A DNA stretch of 64,000 bases from Euzebyales bacterium (GCA_036374135.1 DASUUK010000015.1:51771-115770); one strand, 5' to 3'; numbered from the stretch's first letter, positions 35,803-45,178 are shown. The notes: generated by a model from the letters alone, not told the origin. Translations and numbers: made by a program.

Positions 35803-38327
35803 CTGACGGTGGCCGGACGACGGGGCGCGTCCGATCGTGGGTGTCGGTCGACCGCGGACCGCTCGGCGCGCGCTGCGACGCTGCCGGCGCCGGCAGGTGC
35901 ATCGCCCGCGCGGCTGTCCGGGCGGTCGTGGTCGGCCTGCACCTGGGCGCGCATGCGTTGCCGCAGATCGTCATCGCGTGCCCACGGATCGGCGATCGGA
36001 AAGCGCAGGAGGTGGACGCTGTCGGGTGCGGCCGGGTCCCCTGCCCGCACCAGCGCCTCGTACACCTCGTCGGCCACGAGGGGCATGAACGGCGCCAGCA
36101 ACGCGGCGAGCGTGACGAGGTACTCGTGTGCCGTGGCGAGGGCGTCCGGGTCGAACGCCGCCCTGAGGGCGCGCACACCGCGGCGGCGGAGCCAGGTTTC
36201 CAGCCACGCCACGGCGCGGTGCACGTCGGCCACGGCGCGTCCGGGGTCGGCGCCGGCCAGACACGACCGCACCTCGTCCACCGTCGCCGACAGCTCGGCC
36301 AGCAGCCACCGGTCCCATGCGTCGCGGGTGTCCACTGTGGGCGCGCGCACGGCATCCGCCGACGGCAGTCCGGCCTCCTCCGCCGCGGTGCGCACCAGCG
36401 CGCACGCTCGACGCAGTGGTTCGATGATGTCGCGGCCGGCGACGCACGCCAAGGACTCGAGGTCATGGTCGCCCGGGCGTGTACCGGCGGCGAGGACCGC
36501 CCAGCGTACGGCGTCGCTGTCGTGACGGTCGCACATCTCGCTCACGTCGGTGACGTCGGCGGGGCCCTCGACGCACAGCACGGCGTCGTGCCCACCGGCA
36601 CCCCACAGCAGGGTGGCGACGGTCAACGTCGCGTCGGCGGCCTCGGCGTCGGGGTCGTCGACGACGACGTCGGCGTGGTGCCGACGTGCGACGCGACCAT
36701 CGCTGCCCGGGACCGCGGGGAAGCCGAACCGCGCGAACGGCATGACCGCCGCGAGGAACCGCGCGTCCAGCGTGAGCGGCACCCGGTGGGCGGTGCCCTC
36801 CCCGCAGGACGGGCACGTGAAGGTCGCGCGCGTGACCACGTCCTCTGTGGGGTCGACGTCGACCAGTTCCTCGCCGGTCAACGTCGCGAGCTCCGACCGC
36901 CCGGCGACCGGCGTGACCGCGTCGCAACGGTCGCACTGCCACAGGGGCAGCGGCGGGCCCGGCCCACCCGCGCCGGTCACCACCCAGTCCTCGTCGCCGA
37001 GCGCCCACGCGCTGACCGGCCGTGCGCCACAGCGCGAGACGCGGCCGTGCTCCTCGTGCAGCTGTGCCCGCCACCGGGACGTGGCGAGCACCCACTGCGC
37101 GCACGTCGTCGGCGTGCCCGTGGGCGCTGTCGCGTCGTCATCCTCGTGCCCGGTCCCGAGCAGCAGACCCCGCTCGCGCAGTTCGGCCAGCAGTTCGTCC
37201 GACCGATCGGCGCGTGCGCTGCCGTCCGCACGATCCTGTGCCGCCGCCGGACCGTCCTCGGCGACGGACGGCACCGGATGGGCGCCGGTGCCGGCGTTGG
37301 CATCGGACCGTGGCGCAGGCACGACCGTGACCGGGCCGGTGCCGCCGTCCAACGGATGGCGGCACGTCACCGCGAGCAGTTCCTCAACGGCCACGTCGCG
37401 GTGCACGGTCGCGCCATCGCCCAGCACGGCCGGCACAGCGGTGCGGGCGACCACGACGGGGTAGGCGTCGTCGACGGCCTGCGCCAGCACCCTGTCGACG
37501 CCGGGGGTCAACGCGACCGCCGTCGTCGCGGGCAGCGCGTCCGCCTCCGCCGTCACCAGCAATGACGCCCCGGCCGTCCGCAGCGCGCCGTCACCCGTGA
37601 CGGGGAACCGCACGACGGCCCGCCCGGTCTTCACGGTCGGAACCTGCGGGTGCCCGTCGTGGTCGCAGGTGCCAGCGGTGGCACGACGCTCGTACAGCAG
37701 TCCCGCGTGCCAGAGTTGATCGACCGCCCACCACGCGGAGTCGATGTACGACGCCCGCGCGAGGTCGTAGTGCACGATGTCGTCGTCGTCACAGGCCAGC
37801 CGACGTCCGAGTTCGTCGGTGGCCCCGGACCGGTGGCGCGCGGCGGCGTGCTCGATGCGCGCGCCATCCATGGCGCCGTGCCGGGCCACCACGTCCGTGG
37901 CGATCAGCACAGCTGTGTCGACGGTGTCGGCGTCGCTCCCGGCCGCCGGGGGCATCGCGTGGACGACCAACGTCTTCGCGTCCGGGTCGCGCGGCGGATC
38001 GGGTCGCCCTCGCAGCCTGCGCTCACGCCAGCGGGTGCGCACGGCCGCCTCGGCCTCACGCGCACCCGCCCCCGACCCGTCCGATGACGGGCGCACACCT
38101 TGCCGGGCGAGCTCACCGCTGCATGCGATCAGGTCACGTGACCTACCGCTGGCGCTGTCTGAGGTCGGGTCATGTGACCTACCGCTGGCGCTGTCTGAGG
38201 TCGGGGGCGTGCGGACCACCTCCAGCCGGCCGGGCGGTCCGTGGCGTCCCCGTCGCAGCCCGCGACGTACGCGCCAACTGCGGCGGCGTCCACGGTGCAC
38301 CGGACCAATGTCGTAGACGGCCGTCAC
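35799..38327 (-). CDS. Isoleucyl-tRNA synthetase-like pseudoenzyme (catalytic motifs lost)
   Basis: 842 residues if GTG 38325-38327 is used; GTG 38300 and GTG 38096 are plausible later starts. The order of IleRS landmarks is preserved: an AAVRTRWRERR helix, a strand like the ATP-site entry (VVHAMPPAAG), YIDSAWWAVDQLWHAGLLYE, an editing-domain-like stretch (ASLLVTAEADALPATTAVAL), LWQCDRCDAV with TFTCPSCGEG, DSDAVRWAVLA, the anticodon-binding helices and a final LLRFPIADPW. The HIGH box is replaced by DADTV, the KMSKS region by EGPADVTD, and the threonine-rich editing motif and the conserved GxDQTRGWF are gone. An open frame over 2.5 kb argues for a kept, non-synthetase role. It sits where ileS is normally found, but reversed. 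Confidence 0.75.
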   Translation of the reverse strand: MTAVYDIGPVHRGRRRSWRVRRGLRRGRHGPPGRLEVVRTPPTSDSASGRSHDPTSDSASGRSRDLIACSGELARQGVRPSSDGSGAGAREAEAAVRTRWRERRLRGRPDPPRDPDAKTLVVHAMPPAAGSDADTVDTAVLIATDVVARHGAMDGARIEHAAARHRSGATDELGRRLACDDDDIVHYDLARASYIDSAWWAVDQLWHAGLLYERRATAGTCDHDGHPQVPTVKTGRAVVRFPVTGDGALRTAGASLLVTAEADALPATTAVALTPGVDRVLAQAVDDAYPVVVARTAVPAVLGDGATVHRDVAVEELLAVTCRHPLDGGTGPVTVVPAPRSDANAGTGAHPVPSVAEDGPAAAQDRADGSARADRSDELLAELRERGLLLGTGHEDDDATAPTGTPTTCAQWVLATSRWRAQLHEEHGRVSRCGARPVSAWALGDEDWVVTGAGGPGPPLPLWQCDRCDAVTPVAGRSELATLTGEELVDVDPTEDVVTRATFTCPSCGEGTAHRVPLTLDARFLAAVMPFARFGFPAVPGSDGRVARRHHADVVVDDPDAEAADATLTVATLLWGAGGHDAVLCVEGPADVTDVSEMCDRHDSDAVRWAVLAAGTRPGDHDLESLACVAGRDIIEPLRRACALVRTAAEEAGLPSADAVRAPTVDTRDAWDRWLLAELSATVDEVRSCLAGADPGRAVADVHRAVAWLETWLRRRGVRALRAAFDPDALATAHEYLVTLAALLAPFMPLVADEVYEALVRAGDPAAPDSVHLLRFPIADPWARDDDLRQRMRAQVQADHDRPDSRAGDAPAGAGSVAARAERSAVDRHPRSDAPRRPATVR
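38134..38205. repeat. Two tandem 36-bp units in the 5' part of the IleRS-like gene
   Basis: The unit containing GTGACCTACCGCTGGCG and CTGTCTGAGGTCGG occurs twice with a period of 36 bases (GTGACC at 38138 and 38174). In the IleRS-like frame it gives two 12-residue repeats, TSDSASGRSHDP and TSDSASGRSRDL. The first copy contains the 12-base palindrome GGTCACGTGACC at 38132-38143; the second has one change. Confidence 0.8.
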
Positions 38328-38381
38328 GATATACCCTCGCGGCGGTGGTCCGGCGGATCCTGACCCACCCCCCCGACCGTT

Positions 38382-38723
38382 GTGGATGACGAGATCGTGA
38401 GCACCGTCGACGCCGCGTGCCGCGTCGACGGCGACGACGTGCTTCTCGCCGTACGGGTGCGGCCCGGCGCGCGCGACGAGGGCCGGGGAGCTGTTCGAGC
38501 CGTGCCCGCGTCGCACGGCGGACCTGACCGTGTGGTGCTCTCCTGGAGCGTGCGTGCGCCGGCCACCGGTGGACGCGCCAATGCAGCGCTGTGCCGGTCG
38601 GTCGCCGATGTCGTCGGCGTCGCACCGTCGGCGGTGACCGTCGTCTCCGGTGCGACGGCCCGCGTCAAGGTCGTGCGCATCCTCGGGCGTACGGTCGCCC
38701 AGGTCGCCGCCGCACTGCGATGA
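38382..38723 (+). CDS. DUF167 family protein (YggU)
   Basis: 113 residues, GTG start (ATG 38385 or GTG 38397 also possible). The fold is recognised by LLAVRVRPGARDEG, LSWSVRAPATGGRANAALC and VVSGATARVKVVRI, a small alpha/beta domain of unknown biochemical role. In many genomes it neighbours yggT and divIVA. Here it starts the lspA operon, divergent from the IleRS-like gene with 54 bases between the assumed starts. TATACC at 38330-38335 may be part of the promoter. ATGA overlap with lspA. Confidence 0.87.
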   Translation: MDDEIVSTVDAACRVDGDDVLLAVRVRPGARDEGRGAVRAVPASHGGPDRVVLSWSVRAPATGGRANAALCRSVADVVGVAPSAVTVVSGATARVKVVRILGRTVAQVAAALR

Positions 38724-39535
38724 GCGCCGATGACACGGTCGCGTCCGAACGCGTACGGTGGCCACGCAGGCGGCAGTGGCGACAGGCGGAACGGCTCGTG
38801 ACACAGCACCCCCCGGTTGGTCCGGGTGACGATGCGGCGACGGACGTGTCGCCACGGGCCGACCGTCCCGCCATCGGCGCGCCGACCCGATCCGCCGACG
38901 CCGCTGCGCGCGCGGCCACACCGGTCGACGCGACCCAAAGGCGCGCCGGCCCGGATGCCGGTGCGACGCCGGACGGGGCGTCGGTGGCGGCCGTGCCGCG
39001 GCGTGCGTTGCCGGGGCGGCTGGTGTGGGTCGTGTGGTCGGCCGTCGCGCTCGCCGTGCTGGTGTGTGACCAGGCGACCAAGGGGCTGGCCGTCGCCGAG
39101 CTGTCCGACCGGGTGGTCGATCTGGGGTTCATGGACCTGCGGCTGATCCGAAACCCCAACGCGGCGTTCGACATCCCCGGTTTTCCCGGCATGTTCCTGC
39201 TGGTGGCGATCGTCGTGCTCACGATGATCGTGCGCACGCTGCCGACCACCGACCGGCTGTCGCTCGCCGCCGGGTACGGCCTGCTGACCGGTGGAGCCCT
39301 GGGCAACGCGATCGACCGCATCGCGCGGGATCCGGGGTTCCCCGCCGGTCACGTTGTTGACTTCTTCGATCTGCGCTGGTTCCCGGTGTTCAACATCGCG
39401 GACTCGGCCATCGTGTGCGGCGCGATCCTGCTGGGGCTGCTGCTGCTGCTCGCCGAACGCGAGGAGCGGCGGCAGGCTGCGACGACACCGCGTCGTCCGT
39501 CGGTGCGACCGGACACGTCGACGCCCCGCCGCTGA
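38720..39535 (+). CDS. lspA: Lipoprotein signal peptidase (with long N-terminal extension)
   Basis: 271 residues, about 100 more than usual. The first 100 residues are rich in Arg, Ala and Asp and are probably disordered and cytoplasmic. The LspA domain follows with four membrane helices: LVCDQATKGLA, LRLIRNPNAAFDIPG, TGGALGNAIDRIARD (D199) and FPVFNIADSAIV (D228), where the two Asp are the catalytic pair. It cleaves signal peptides of lipoproteins such as the one at 3043, after Lgt (encoded at 47.5 kb) has modified the cysteine. A shorter start cannot be excluded. Confidence 0.93.
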   Translation: MSADDTVASERVRWPRRRQWRQAERLVTQHPPVGPGDDAATDVSPRADRPAIGAPTRSADAAARAATPVDATQRRAGPDAGATPDGASVAAVPRRALPGRLVWVVWSAVALAVLVCDQATKGLAVAELSDRVVDLGFMDLRLIRNPNAAFDIPGFPGMFLLVAIVVLTMIVRTLPTTDRLSLAAGYGLLTGGALGNAIDRIARDPGFPAGHVVDFFDLRWFPVFNIADSAIVCGAILLGLLLLLAEREERRQAATTPRRPSVRPDTSTPRR

Positions 39536-40443
39536 TGCAGGCGTCGCTGACGGTGCCGCCCGCCGCCGGCGGCGGCCGCATCGATCGGGTCCTGGCGACG
39601 CTGCTCGACGAGTCGCGTGCACGGGCCGCCGCGCGACTGGACCGCGGGGACGTCACGGTGGACGGCGAGGTCGTCGCGAAGTCGTACCGCGTGCGCGGTG
39701 GCGAGCGCATCGAGATCGCGGTGGCACCCGGGGAGGCCCCGACCGCGCCGCCGCCCGTGCCGGTCCGCCACGAGGACGACGACCTGCTGGTCGTCGCCAA
39801 GCCGGCCGGCATGGTGGTCCATGCGGGCGCCGGCGTGCGCGACGGCACGCTCGTCGACGCGTTGCGCGCGATGGGCAGGGCGCTCGCGCCCGCCGACGAC
39901 CCCGCCCGCCCCGGCATCGTCCATCGCCTCGACCGCGGCACGTCCGGCCTGCTCGTCGTGGCGAAGACGGCGGACGCCCTGTCGGGGCTGCGCAACCAGT
40001 TCGACGACCGCAGCGTCACCCGGCGCTACTGGGCACTGGTCGACGGGGTCCCGGCGCACCACCGGGCGATGATCGACGCGCCGATCGCCAGGCACCCGGG
40101 AGACCGCACGCGGTTCTGGACCGCGACGGACGGCCGTCCGGCCATCAGCCACTACGAGGTCGAGCGGTCGTGGTCGGACGCGAGCAGCGTCCGCGTGCGT
40201 CTGGAGACCGGGCGGACGCACCAGGTGCGCGTCCACCTCGCGGCGGTGGGCCACCCCGTCTGCGCCGACGTCGTGTACGGGGCGTCGTCCGCACGTGCCG
40301 CCGCGCTCGGGCTGACGCGGTCTGCGCTGCACGCGGTCGAGCTCGGCTTCGTCCACCCCGTGACCGGCCGCACGGTGCACCTGATAGAGGACCTGCCCGA
40401 CGATCTGCGGCGCGCCGTCGCGCGGCTCGACGGGGCCGCGTGA
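39535..40443 (+). CDS. RluA-family pseudouridine synthase (23S rRNA, RluD-like)
   Basis: 302 residues, ATG overlapping lspA by one base (TGATG). An S4 RNA-binding domain (RIDRVLATLLDESRARAAARL) is followed by the synthase domain with GIVHRLDRGTSGLLVVAK, where D133 is the catalytic aspartate, and ETGRTHQVRVHLAAVGHPV. It converts uridines in large-subunit rRNA helix 69 if it is an RluD ortholog. The lspA-rluD-dnaE order is common in actinobacteria. Confidence 0.92.
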   Translation: MQASLTVPPAAGGGRIDRVLATLLDESRARAAARLDRGDVTVDGEVVAKSYRVRGGERIEIAVAPGEAPTAPPPVPVRHEDDDLLVVAKPAGMVVHAGAGVRDGTLVDALRAMGRALAPADDPARPGIVHRLDRGTSGLLVVAKTADALSGLRNQFDDRSVTRRYWALVDGVPAHHRAMIDAPIARHPGDRTRFWTATDGRPAISHYEVERSWSDASSVRVRLETGRTHQVRVHLAAVGHPVCADVVYGASSARAAALGLTRSALHAVELGFVHPVTGRTVHLIEDLPDDLRRAVARLDGAA

Positions 40444-40481
40444 GTCGTCCCGGCAATCGCTGCATCGCACCACCGATGTGC

Positions 40482-40487
40482 TAGCGT
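40482..40487 (+). promoter_or_regulatory. Possible -10 box upstream of dnaE
   Basis: TAGCGT, the same hexamer seen before hisI and lgt, lies 160 bases before the dnaE start. The 200-base gap 40444-40645 has no other coding signal. Weak call without a -35 box. Confidence 0.3.
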
Positions 40488-40645
40488 TCCGGCTCACACG
40501 GGTGTCGTTCGCCGGGCCCGACAACGCGCCACGGTGGGCCGTCCCGCCGTCGCGCGGCGGAGCGCGCCGGCGGTCCCGTGCAGCACCGGCGGTGGGACGT
40601 CGGCGCGGCGTCCGAGAGCTACAGCGCAACGACGCGAGGAGGAGC

Positions 40646-43600
40646 GTGAGCGACTCGTTCGTCCACCTGCACACCCACACCGAGTACTCGATGCTCGACG
40701 GTGCCAGCCGTGTCGACGACCTCATGCGGACAGCCGCCCGGCAGGCCATGCCGGCGATGGCGATGACCGACCACGGCCAGATGTTCGGAGCGCTGGACTT
40801 CTACAAGGCCGGTCTGCGCCACGGCGTCAAGCCGATCATCGGCTGCGAGCTGTACATGGCGCCCGGCAGCCGCTTCACCAAGGGCACCCGTGGCCCGGCT
40901 GGAGACGAGACGATGTTCTCCGGCGGCGGACGCAGTGGCAAGGTCGAGCCGTACTACCACCTCATCGTGCTGGCGACCGACGCTGTCGGCTACCGCAACC
41001 TGATGCGCCTGTCCTCACGCGCCTACCTCGAGGGGTACTGGTACAAGCCGCGCGCCGACAAGGAACTGCTCGCCGAGTACGCCGACGGGCTCGTCTGCCT
41101 GTCCGGATGCCTCGGATCCGAGGTCAACCAGTTGCTGTTGTCCGGCGACCGTGACGCCGCCCTGGCGGCCGCCGCGGCGCACCGCGACATCTTCGGTGCC
41201 GACAACTACTTCATCGAGTTGCAGGACCACGGGATCGACGGGCAGCGCCGGACCAACCCCGAGCTGATCCACATCGCCCGCGACCTGGGCGTCGGCCTCG
41301 TGGCCACCAACGACAGCCACTACACCACGCGTGCGGACCACGACGCGCATGACGCGCTGCTGTGCATCCAGACGGGGTCGCTCAAGTCCGACACCGACCG
41401 CTTCAAGTTCCACGGCGATCAGCACTATGTCAAGACGGCCGACGAGATGCGGGCGCTGTTCCCGGACCACCCGGAAACGTGGCGCAACACCGTCGAGATC
41501 GCCGAGCGCTGTGAGCTCGAGGTCGACTTCGGCACGCATCACCTCCCGCGGTTCGCGGTACCGGCGGGTCGGACCGAGGCCGATGTGCTGCGCGAACAGG
41601 TGTTCGCGGGCGCCAGGCAGCGGTACGGGACCACCGGGGACGGCACGCTGCGGCCGGACGTGGTGGAGCGGCTCGAGCACGAGCTCGGCGTCATCGAGCA
41701 GATGGGCTACCCCGCCTACTTCCTGATCGTGGCGGACTTCTGCAACCACGCCCGCGACGTGGGCATCCGGGTCGGCCCGGGCCGGGGGTCGGCGGCCGGG
41801 TGCGCCGTCTCGTACTGCATGGGGATCACCGACCTCGATCCCATCGAGCACGGGCTCATCTTCGAGCGCTTCCTCAACCCGCACCGCGTGTCGATGCCCG
41901 ACATCGACATCGACTTCGACGAGCGCCGGCGCGGCGAGATGATCCGCTACGTCACGGAGCGTTACGGCGCCGATCACGTCGCGCAGATCATCACCTTCTC
42001 GACCATCAAGGCCAAGCAGGCCATCAAGGACGCGGCCCGGGTGCTCGGCCACCCCTACGGCTTCGGGGAACGGCTGACCAAGATGCTGCCGCCGGCCGTC
42101 ATGGGTCGCGAGTACCCCCTGGACCAGGCGCGCGAGCTGTCGGCGGAGCTGCGCGAGGCGTGGGAGACCGAGCCCGACGCCAAGCAGGTGCTCGACACGG
42201 CGGCGAGCCTCGAGGGGCTGCGGCGTCAGCACTCGATCCACGCCGCCGGCGTCGTGATCGGCGCCGAGCCGATCACCAACCATGCCCCGGTGCTGCGCGT
42301 CGAGGCCGACGGCGAGATCGTCACCCAGTACGACGGAGGCATGGTCGAGGCCATCGGCCTGCTCAAGATGGACTTCCTCGGGCTGCGCAACCTGACCGTC
42401 ATCTCCGACGCGCTGGACCACATCGAAGCCACGACCGGCGAGCGCATCGAGATCGAGGACGTCCCGCTCGACGACGACCGCACGTACAAGATGCTGTCGG
42501 AGGGCGACTCCGACGGCGTCTTCCAGCTCGACTCCGCCGGCATGAAGGCGCTGGTGCGCCAGCTCAAGCCGGACCGCTTCGACGACATCGTCGCCCTGCT
42601 CGCGCTCTACCGGCCGGGCCCGATGAGGGCCGAGCTGCACACCGAGTACGCCAGGCGCAAGCATGGCCTGTCGAAGGTGTCACTGCTGCACGAGGACCTC
42701 GGAGAGTTCCTCGACAACACCTACGGGATCCTGGTGTACCAGGAGCAGGTGCTGCAGATCGCGCAGAAGGTCGCCGGGTTCTCGCTCGGTGAGGCCGACA
42801 TGCTGCGGCGTGCGATCGGCAAGAAGAAGCGCTCCGAGATGGAGGCGCAGAAGGCCAAGTTCCTGTCTGGCATCGTCTCCAGCGGCTACGACGAGTCGTT
42901 CGGGACCAAGCTGTGGGACCTCATCGAGGGCTTCGCCGACTACGCGTTCAACAAGTCGCACTCGGCCGGGTACGGGCTGGTCAGCTACCAGACGGCCTGG
43001 CTGAAGGCCAACTATCCGGTCGAGTACATGGCGGCGCTCCTGACCTCGGTCAAGGGCAACAAGGACCGTCTGCCGCTGTACCTGCACACGTGCCGGTTGA
43101 TGGGCATCGACGTCCTGCAGCCCGACGTCAACGCCAGCAAGCTCGACTTCGCTCCGGCCGACGGCAGGATCCGGTTCGGCCTGTCGGCGGTGCGCAACGT
43201 CGGCGGGCAGGTCGTCGAGGCGATCATCGACGCCCGGCGGCGCAGCGGCGTGTTCACCAGCTTCGCCGACTTCTGCGCCAAGGTCGACGTCGGGTGCCTG
43301 AACCGCCGGACGCTCGAGTCGCTGATCAAGGCCGGCGCCTTCGAGTCGCTCGGCCACCCGCGCAAGGGCCTGCTGCTGTCGTTCGAGCCGATCGCCGAGG
43401 AAGCCATCGCCCGCAAGCGGGCAGAGGCGGAGGGCCAGTTCTCGCTGTTCGACTCGGCTGGCGACGCCGCCGACGACGTGTCGCTGCTCGACGGCGTGGT
43501 GATCGCCGACATCGAGTTCGAGCGCCGCGAGAAGCTCGCGCACGAGCGCGAGATGCTCGGGCTGTACGTCTCCGACCATCCGCTGCTGGGCATGGAGCGC

Positions 43601-44152
43601 CTCCTGGCAGAGCTGTCGTCGGTCTCGATCGGCGAGCTCGTCGAGTCGGGGGGCGGCCGCGACGACGTCAAGGTGGCCGGCATCCTGACGGGGCTCGCCA
43701 AGAAGTTCACCCGCAAGGGCGAGCCGTACGTCGTGGGCACGCTCGAGGACCTGCGCGGCAGCATCGACTGCATCTTCTTCCCCAGTGTGTACCAGGCCGC
43801 GGCGGATCTGCTGACCGACGACGCGCTGCTGCGGGTCACGGGCCGACTGGACAACGCCGACCCACCCAAGATCATCGCGCTCGACGTCGTCGCGCCCGAC
43901 ACATCCGACGTCGACGGCCGGCCCCTCGTGCTCCAGGTCGCGCCCCAGCAGTGCACGGACACGGTCGTCAGCCGTCTGCGGTCGATCCTCGCGGACCACC
44001 CGGGTCCGGTGCCGGTGCACCTGCAGCTGGGGCTGCAGCCACACGCGAACCCGACCACGTTGCGGTTGCCGGCCGACTACAGCGTCAGCCGCAATCCGGG
44101 CCTGTTCGCGGAGCTGTCGGAGGTCCTCGGCCCCGAAGCCGTCGCCTCCTAG
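40646..44152 (+). CDS. dnaE: DNA polymerase III alpha subunit
   Basis: 1168 residues from GTG 40646, with GAGGAGGAG directly upstream. This is the replicative polymerase (DnaE1 type). The N-terminal PHP domain opens SFVHLHTHTEYSMLDG, with TDHGQMFGALDFYKA and SHYTTRADHDAHDALLC; it keeps the metal-binding residues of an active PHP proofreading site. The polymerase palm has GPGRGSAAGC and MPDIDIDFDERRR (about 417-429, catalytic aspartates). The clamp-binding motif GQFSLFD is near 930-936 and an OB-fold follows. Normal length and motifs. Confidence 0.97.
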   Translation: MSDSFVHLHTHTEYSMLDGASRVDDLMRTAARQAMPAMAMTDHGQMFGALDFYKAGLRHGVKPIIGCELYMAPGSRFTKGTRGPAGDETMFSGGGRSGKVEPYYHLIVLATDAVGYRNLMRLSSRAYLEGYWYKPRADKELLAEYADGLVCLSGCLGSEVNQLLLSGDRDAALAAAAAHRDIFGADNYFIELQDHGIDGQRRTNPELIHIARDLGVGLVATNDSHYTTRADHDAHDALLCIQTGSLKSDTDRFKFHGDQHYVKTADEMRALFPDHPETWRNTVEIAERCELEVDFGTHHLPRFAVPAGRTEADVLREQVFAGARQRYGTTGDGTLRPDVVERLEHELGVIEQMGYPAYFLIVADFCNHARDVGIRVGPGRGSAAGCAVSYCMGITDLDPIEHGLIFERFLNPHRVSMPDIDIDFDERRRGEMIRYVTERYGADHVAQIITFSTIKAKQAIKDAARVLGHPYGFGERLTKMLPPAVMGREYPLDQARELSAELREAWETEPDAKQVLDTAASLEGLRRQHSIHAAGVVIGAEPITNHAPVLRVEADGEIVTQYDGGMVEAIGLLKMDFLGLRNLTVISDALDHIEATTGERIEIEDVPLDDDRTYKMLSEGDSDGVFQLDSAGMKALVRQLKPDRFDDIVALLALYRPGPMRAELHTEYARRKHGLSKVSLLHEDLGEFLDNTYGILVYQEQVLQIAQKVAGFSLGEADMLRRAIGKKKRSEMEAQKAKFLSGIVSSGYDESFGTKLWDLIEGFADYAFNKSHSAGYGLVSYQTAWLKANYPVEYMAALLTSVKGNKDRLPLYLHTCRLMGIDVLQPDVNASKLDFAPADGRIRFGLSAVRNVGGQVVEAIIDARRRSGVFTSFADFCAKVDVGCLNRRTLESLIKAGAFESLGHPRKGLLLSFEPIAEEAIARKRAEAEGQFSLFDSAGDAADDVSLLDGVVIADIEFERREKLAHEREMLGLYVSDHPLLGMERLLAELSSVSIGELVESGGGRDDVKVAGILTGLAKKFTRKGEPYVVGTLEDLRGSIDCIFFPSVYQAAADLLTDDALLRVTGRLDNADPPKIIALDVVAPDTSDVDGRPLVLQVAPQQCTDTVVSRLRSILADHPGPVPVHLQLGLQPHANPTTLRLPADYSVSRNPGLFAELSEVLGPEAVAS

Positions 44153-44161
44153 GTCGGTAGC

Positions 44162-45178
44162 GTGCCCCGCGGCGACCACGACCACCCCGCCACCGTCGCT
44201 CCGCTCACACCGACGGTGCCGCATGCGGTGCGCGCGGGCGATCGCGTGGCGGTCGTCAGCCCATGCGGGCCGGTGCTCGACCACGGCCTGCTCGATCGCG
44301 GCATCGCACTGCTCGCGTCGTGGGGCCTGGACGTCGTCGAAGGCGTCCACGTTCGTCACTCGCGTGGGCACCTCGCCGGTTCGGACGACCAGCGCACATC
44401 GGACCTCAACGGTGCGATCGCCGACCCGGCCGTCCGGGCGATCTGGATCGCCCGTGGTGGGTATGGGATCACGCGCATCCTGGATCGGATCGACTGGGAC
44501 GCGCTGGCGCGTGATCCGACGCTGATCGTCGGGTTCAGCGACGTGACGGCGCTGCTGGCGGCGGCACGACATCGCCTCGGGCTGGTCGGGGTGCACGGAC
44601 ACTTCGTGGGCCGCCTCGCTGTGCAGCCGGAACCCGCCGTCACGCAGCTGCGTCGTCTGGTGTTCGGTGAGGACACCGAAACGGTGCTGCACGGTGCCGC
44701 GCTCGCGGGGACGCCGCTGACGGCGGTCAGCGGGCCACTGGTGGGGGGCAACCTGACGGTGCTGGCGGCGCTCGCAGGGACACCACACCGCATCGACGCG
44801 CGCGGATGCGTGCTGCTGCTCGAGGAGGTGGGCGAGGCGCCCTACCGCGTCGACAGGCTGCTGACGCAGCTGCGCGACAGCGGTGCGCTCGACGGGGTCG
44901 CCGGCGCCGCGGTCGGCACGCCGGTCCGCTGCGATCCACCCGCGACGCGACCGTCCGGTTCGTTCAGCGACGTCGTCGCCGACCGCCTCGGTGAGCTCGG
45001 TGTGCCCGTCGTCACCGACCTGCCGATCGGGCACATGCCCGAGCAGCGGGCGGTCCTGCATGGCGGACGGGTCACGCTCGACGCGTCGACCGGTCTCCTG
45101 ACGTCACACGACCGCCTGCCATCACGGCGTGCGCACGGCCGGCCCCGGTCGGGTGCAGGCCCGCATCCGCGTCGCTGA
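44162..45178 (+). CDS. LD-carboxypeptidase (muramoyltetrapeptide carboxypeptidase, S66 family)
   Basis: 338 residues, GTG start. S66 peptidases remove the terminal D-alanine from the tetrapeptide of peptidoglycan turnover products. AVVSPCGPV and ARGGYGITRIL begin the fold, the nucleophile is S126 in VGFSDVTALL, and the Glu and His of the triad lie in LLLEEVGEAPYRVDRLL and DLPIGHMPEQRAV. No signal peptide is visible, so it is probably cytosolic. Nine bases separate it from dnaE, which suggests cotranscription. Confidence 0.9.
   Translation: MPRGDHDHPATVAPLTPTVPHAVRAGDRVAVVSPCGPVLDHGLLDRGIALLASWGLDVVEGVHVRHSRGHLAGSDDQRTSDLNGAIADPAVRAIWIARGGYGITRILDRIDWDALARDPTLIVGFSDVTALLAAARHRLGLVGVHGHFVGRLAVQPEPAVTQLRRLVFGEDTETVLHGAALAGTPLTAVSGPLVGGNLTVLAALAGTPHRIDARGCVLLLEEVGEAPYRVDRLLTQLRDSGALDGVAGAAVGTPVRCDPPATRPSGSFSDVVADRLGELGVPVVTDLPIGHMPEQRAVLHGGRVTLDASTGLLTSHDRLPSRRAHGRPRSGAGPHPRR

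Noticed and set aside
36500..38100. Calling the reverse gene a functional ileS
   Set aside because: HIGH, KMSKS, editing and DQTRGWF motifs are all absent, and the protein is about 200 residues shorter than normal.
42680..45061. Long reverse frame opposite dnaE and the LD-carboxypeptidase gene
   Set aside because: Low-complexity composition and no motifs; crosses two well-supported genes.
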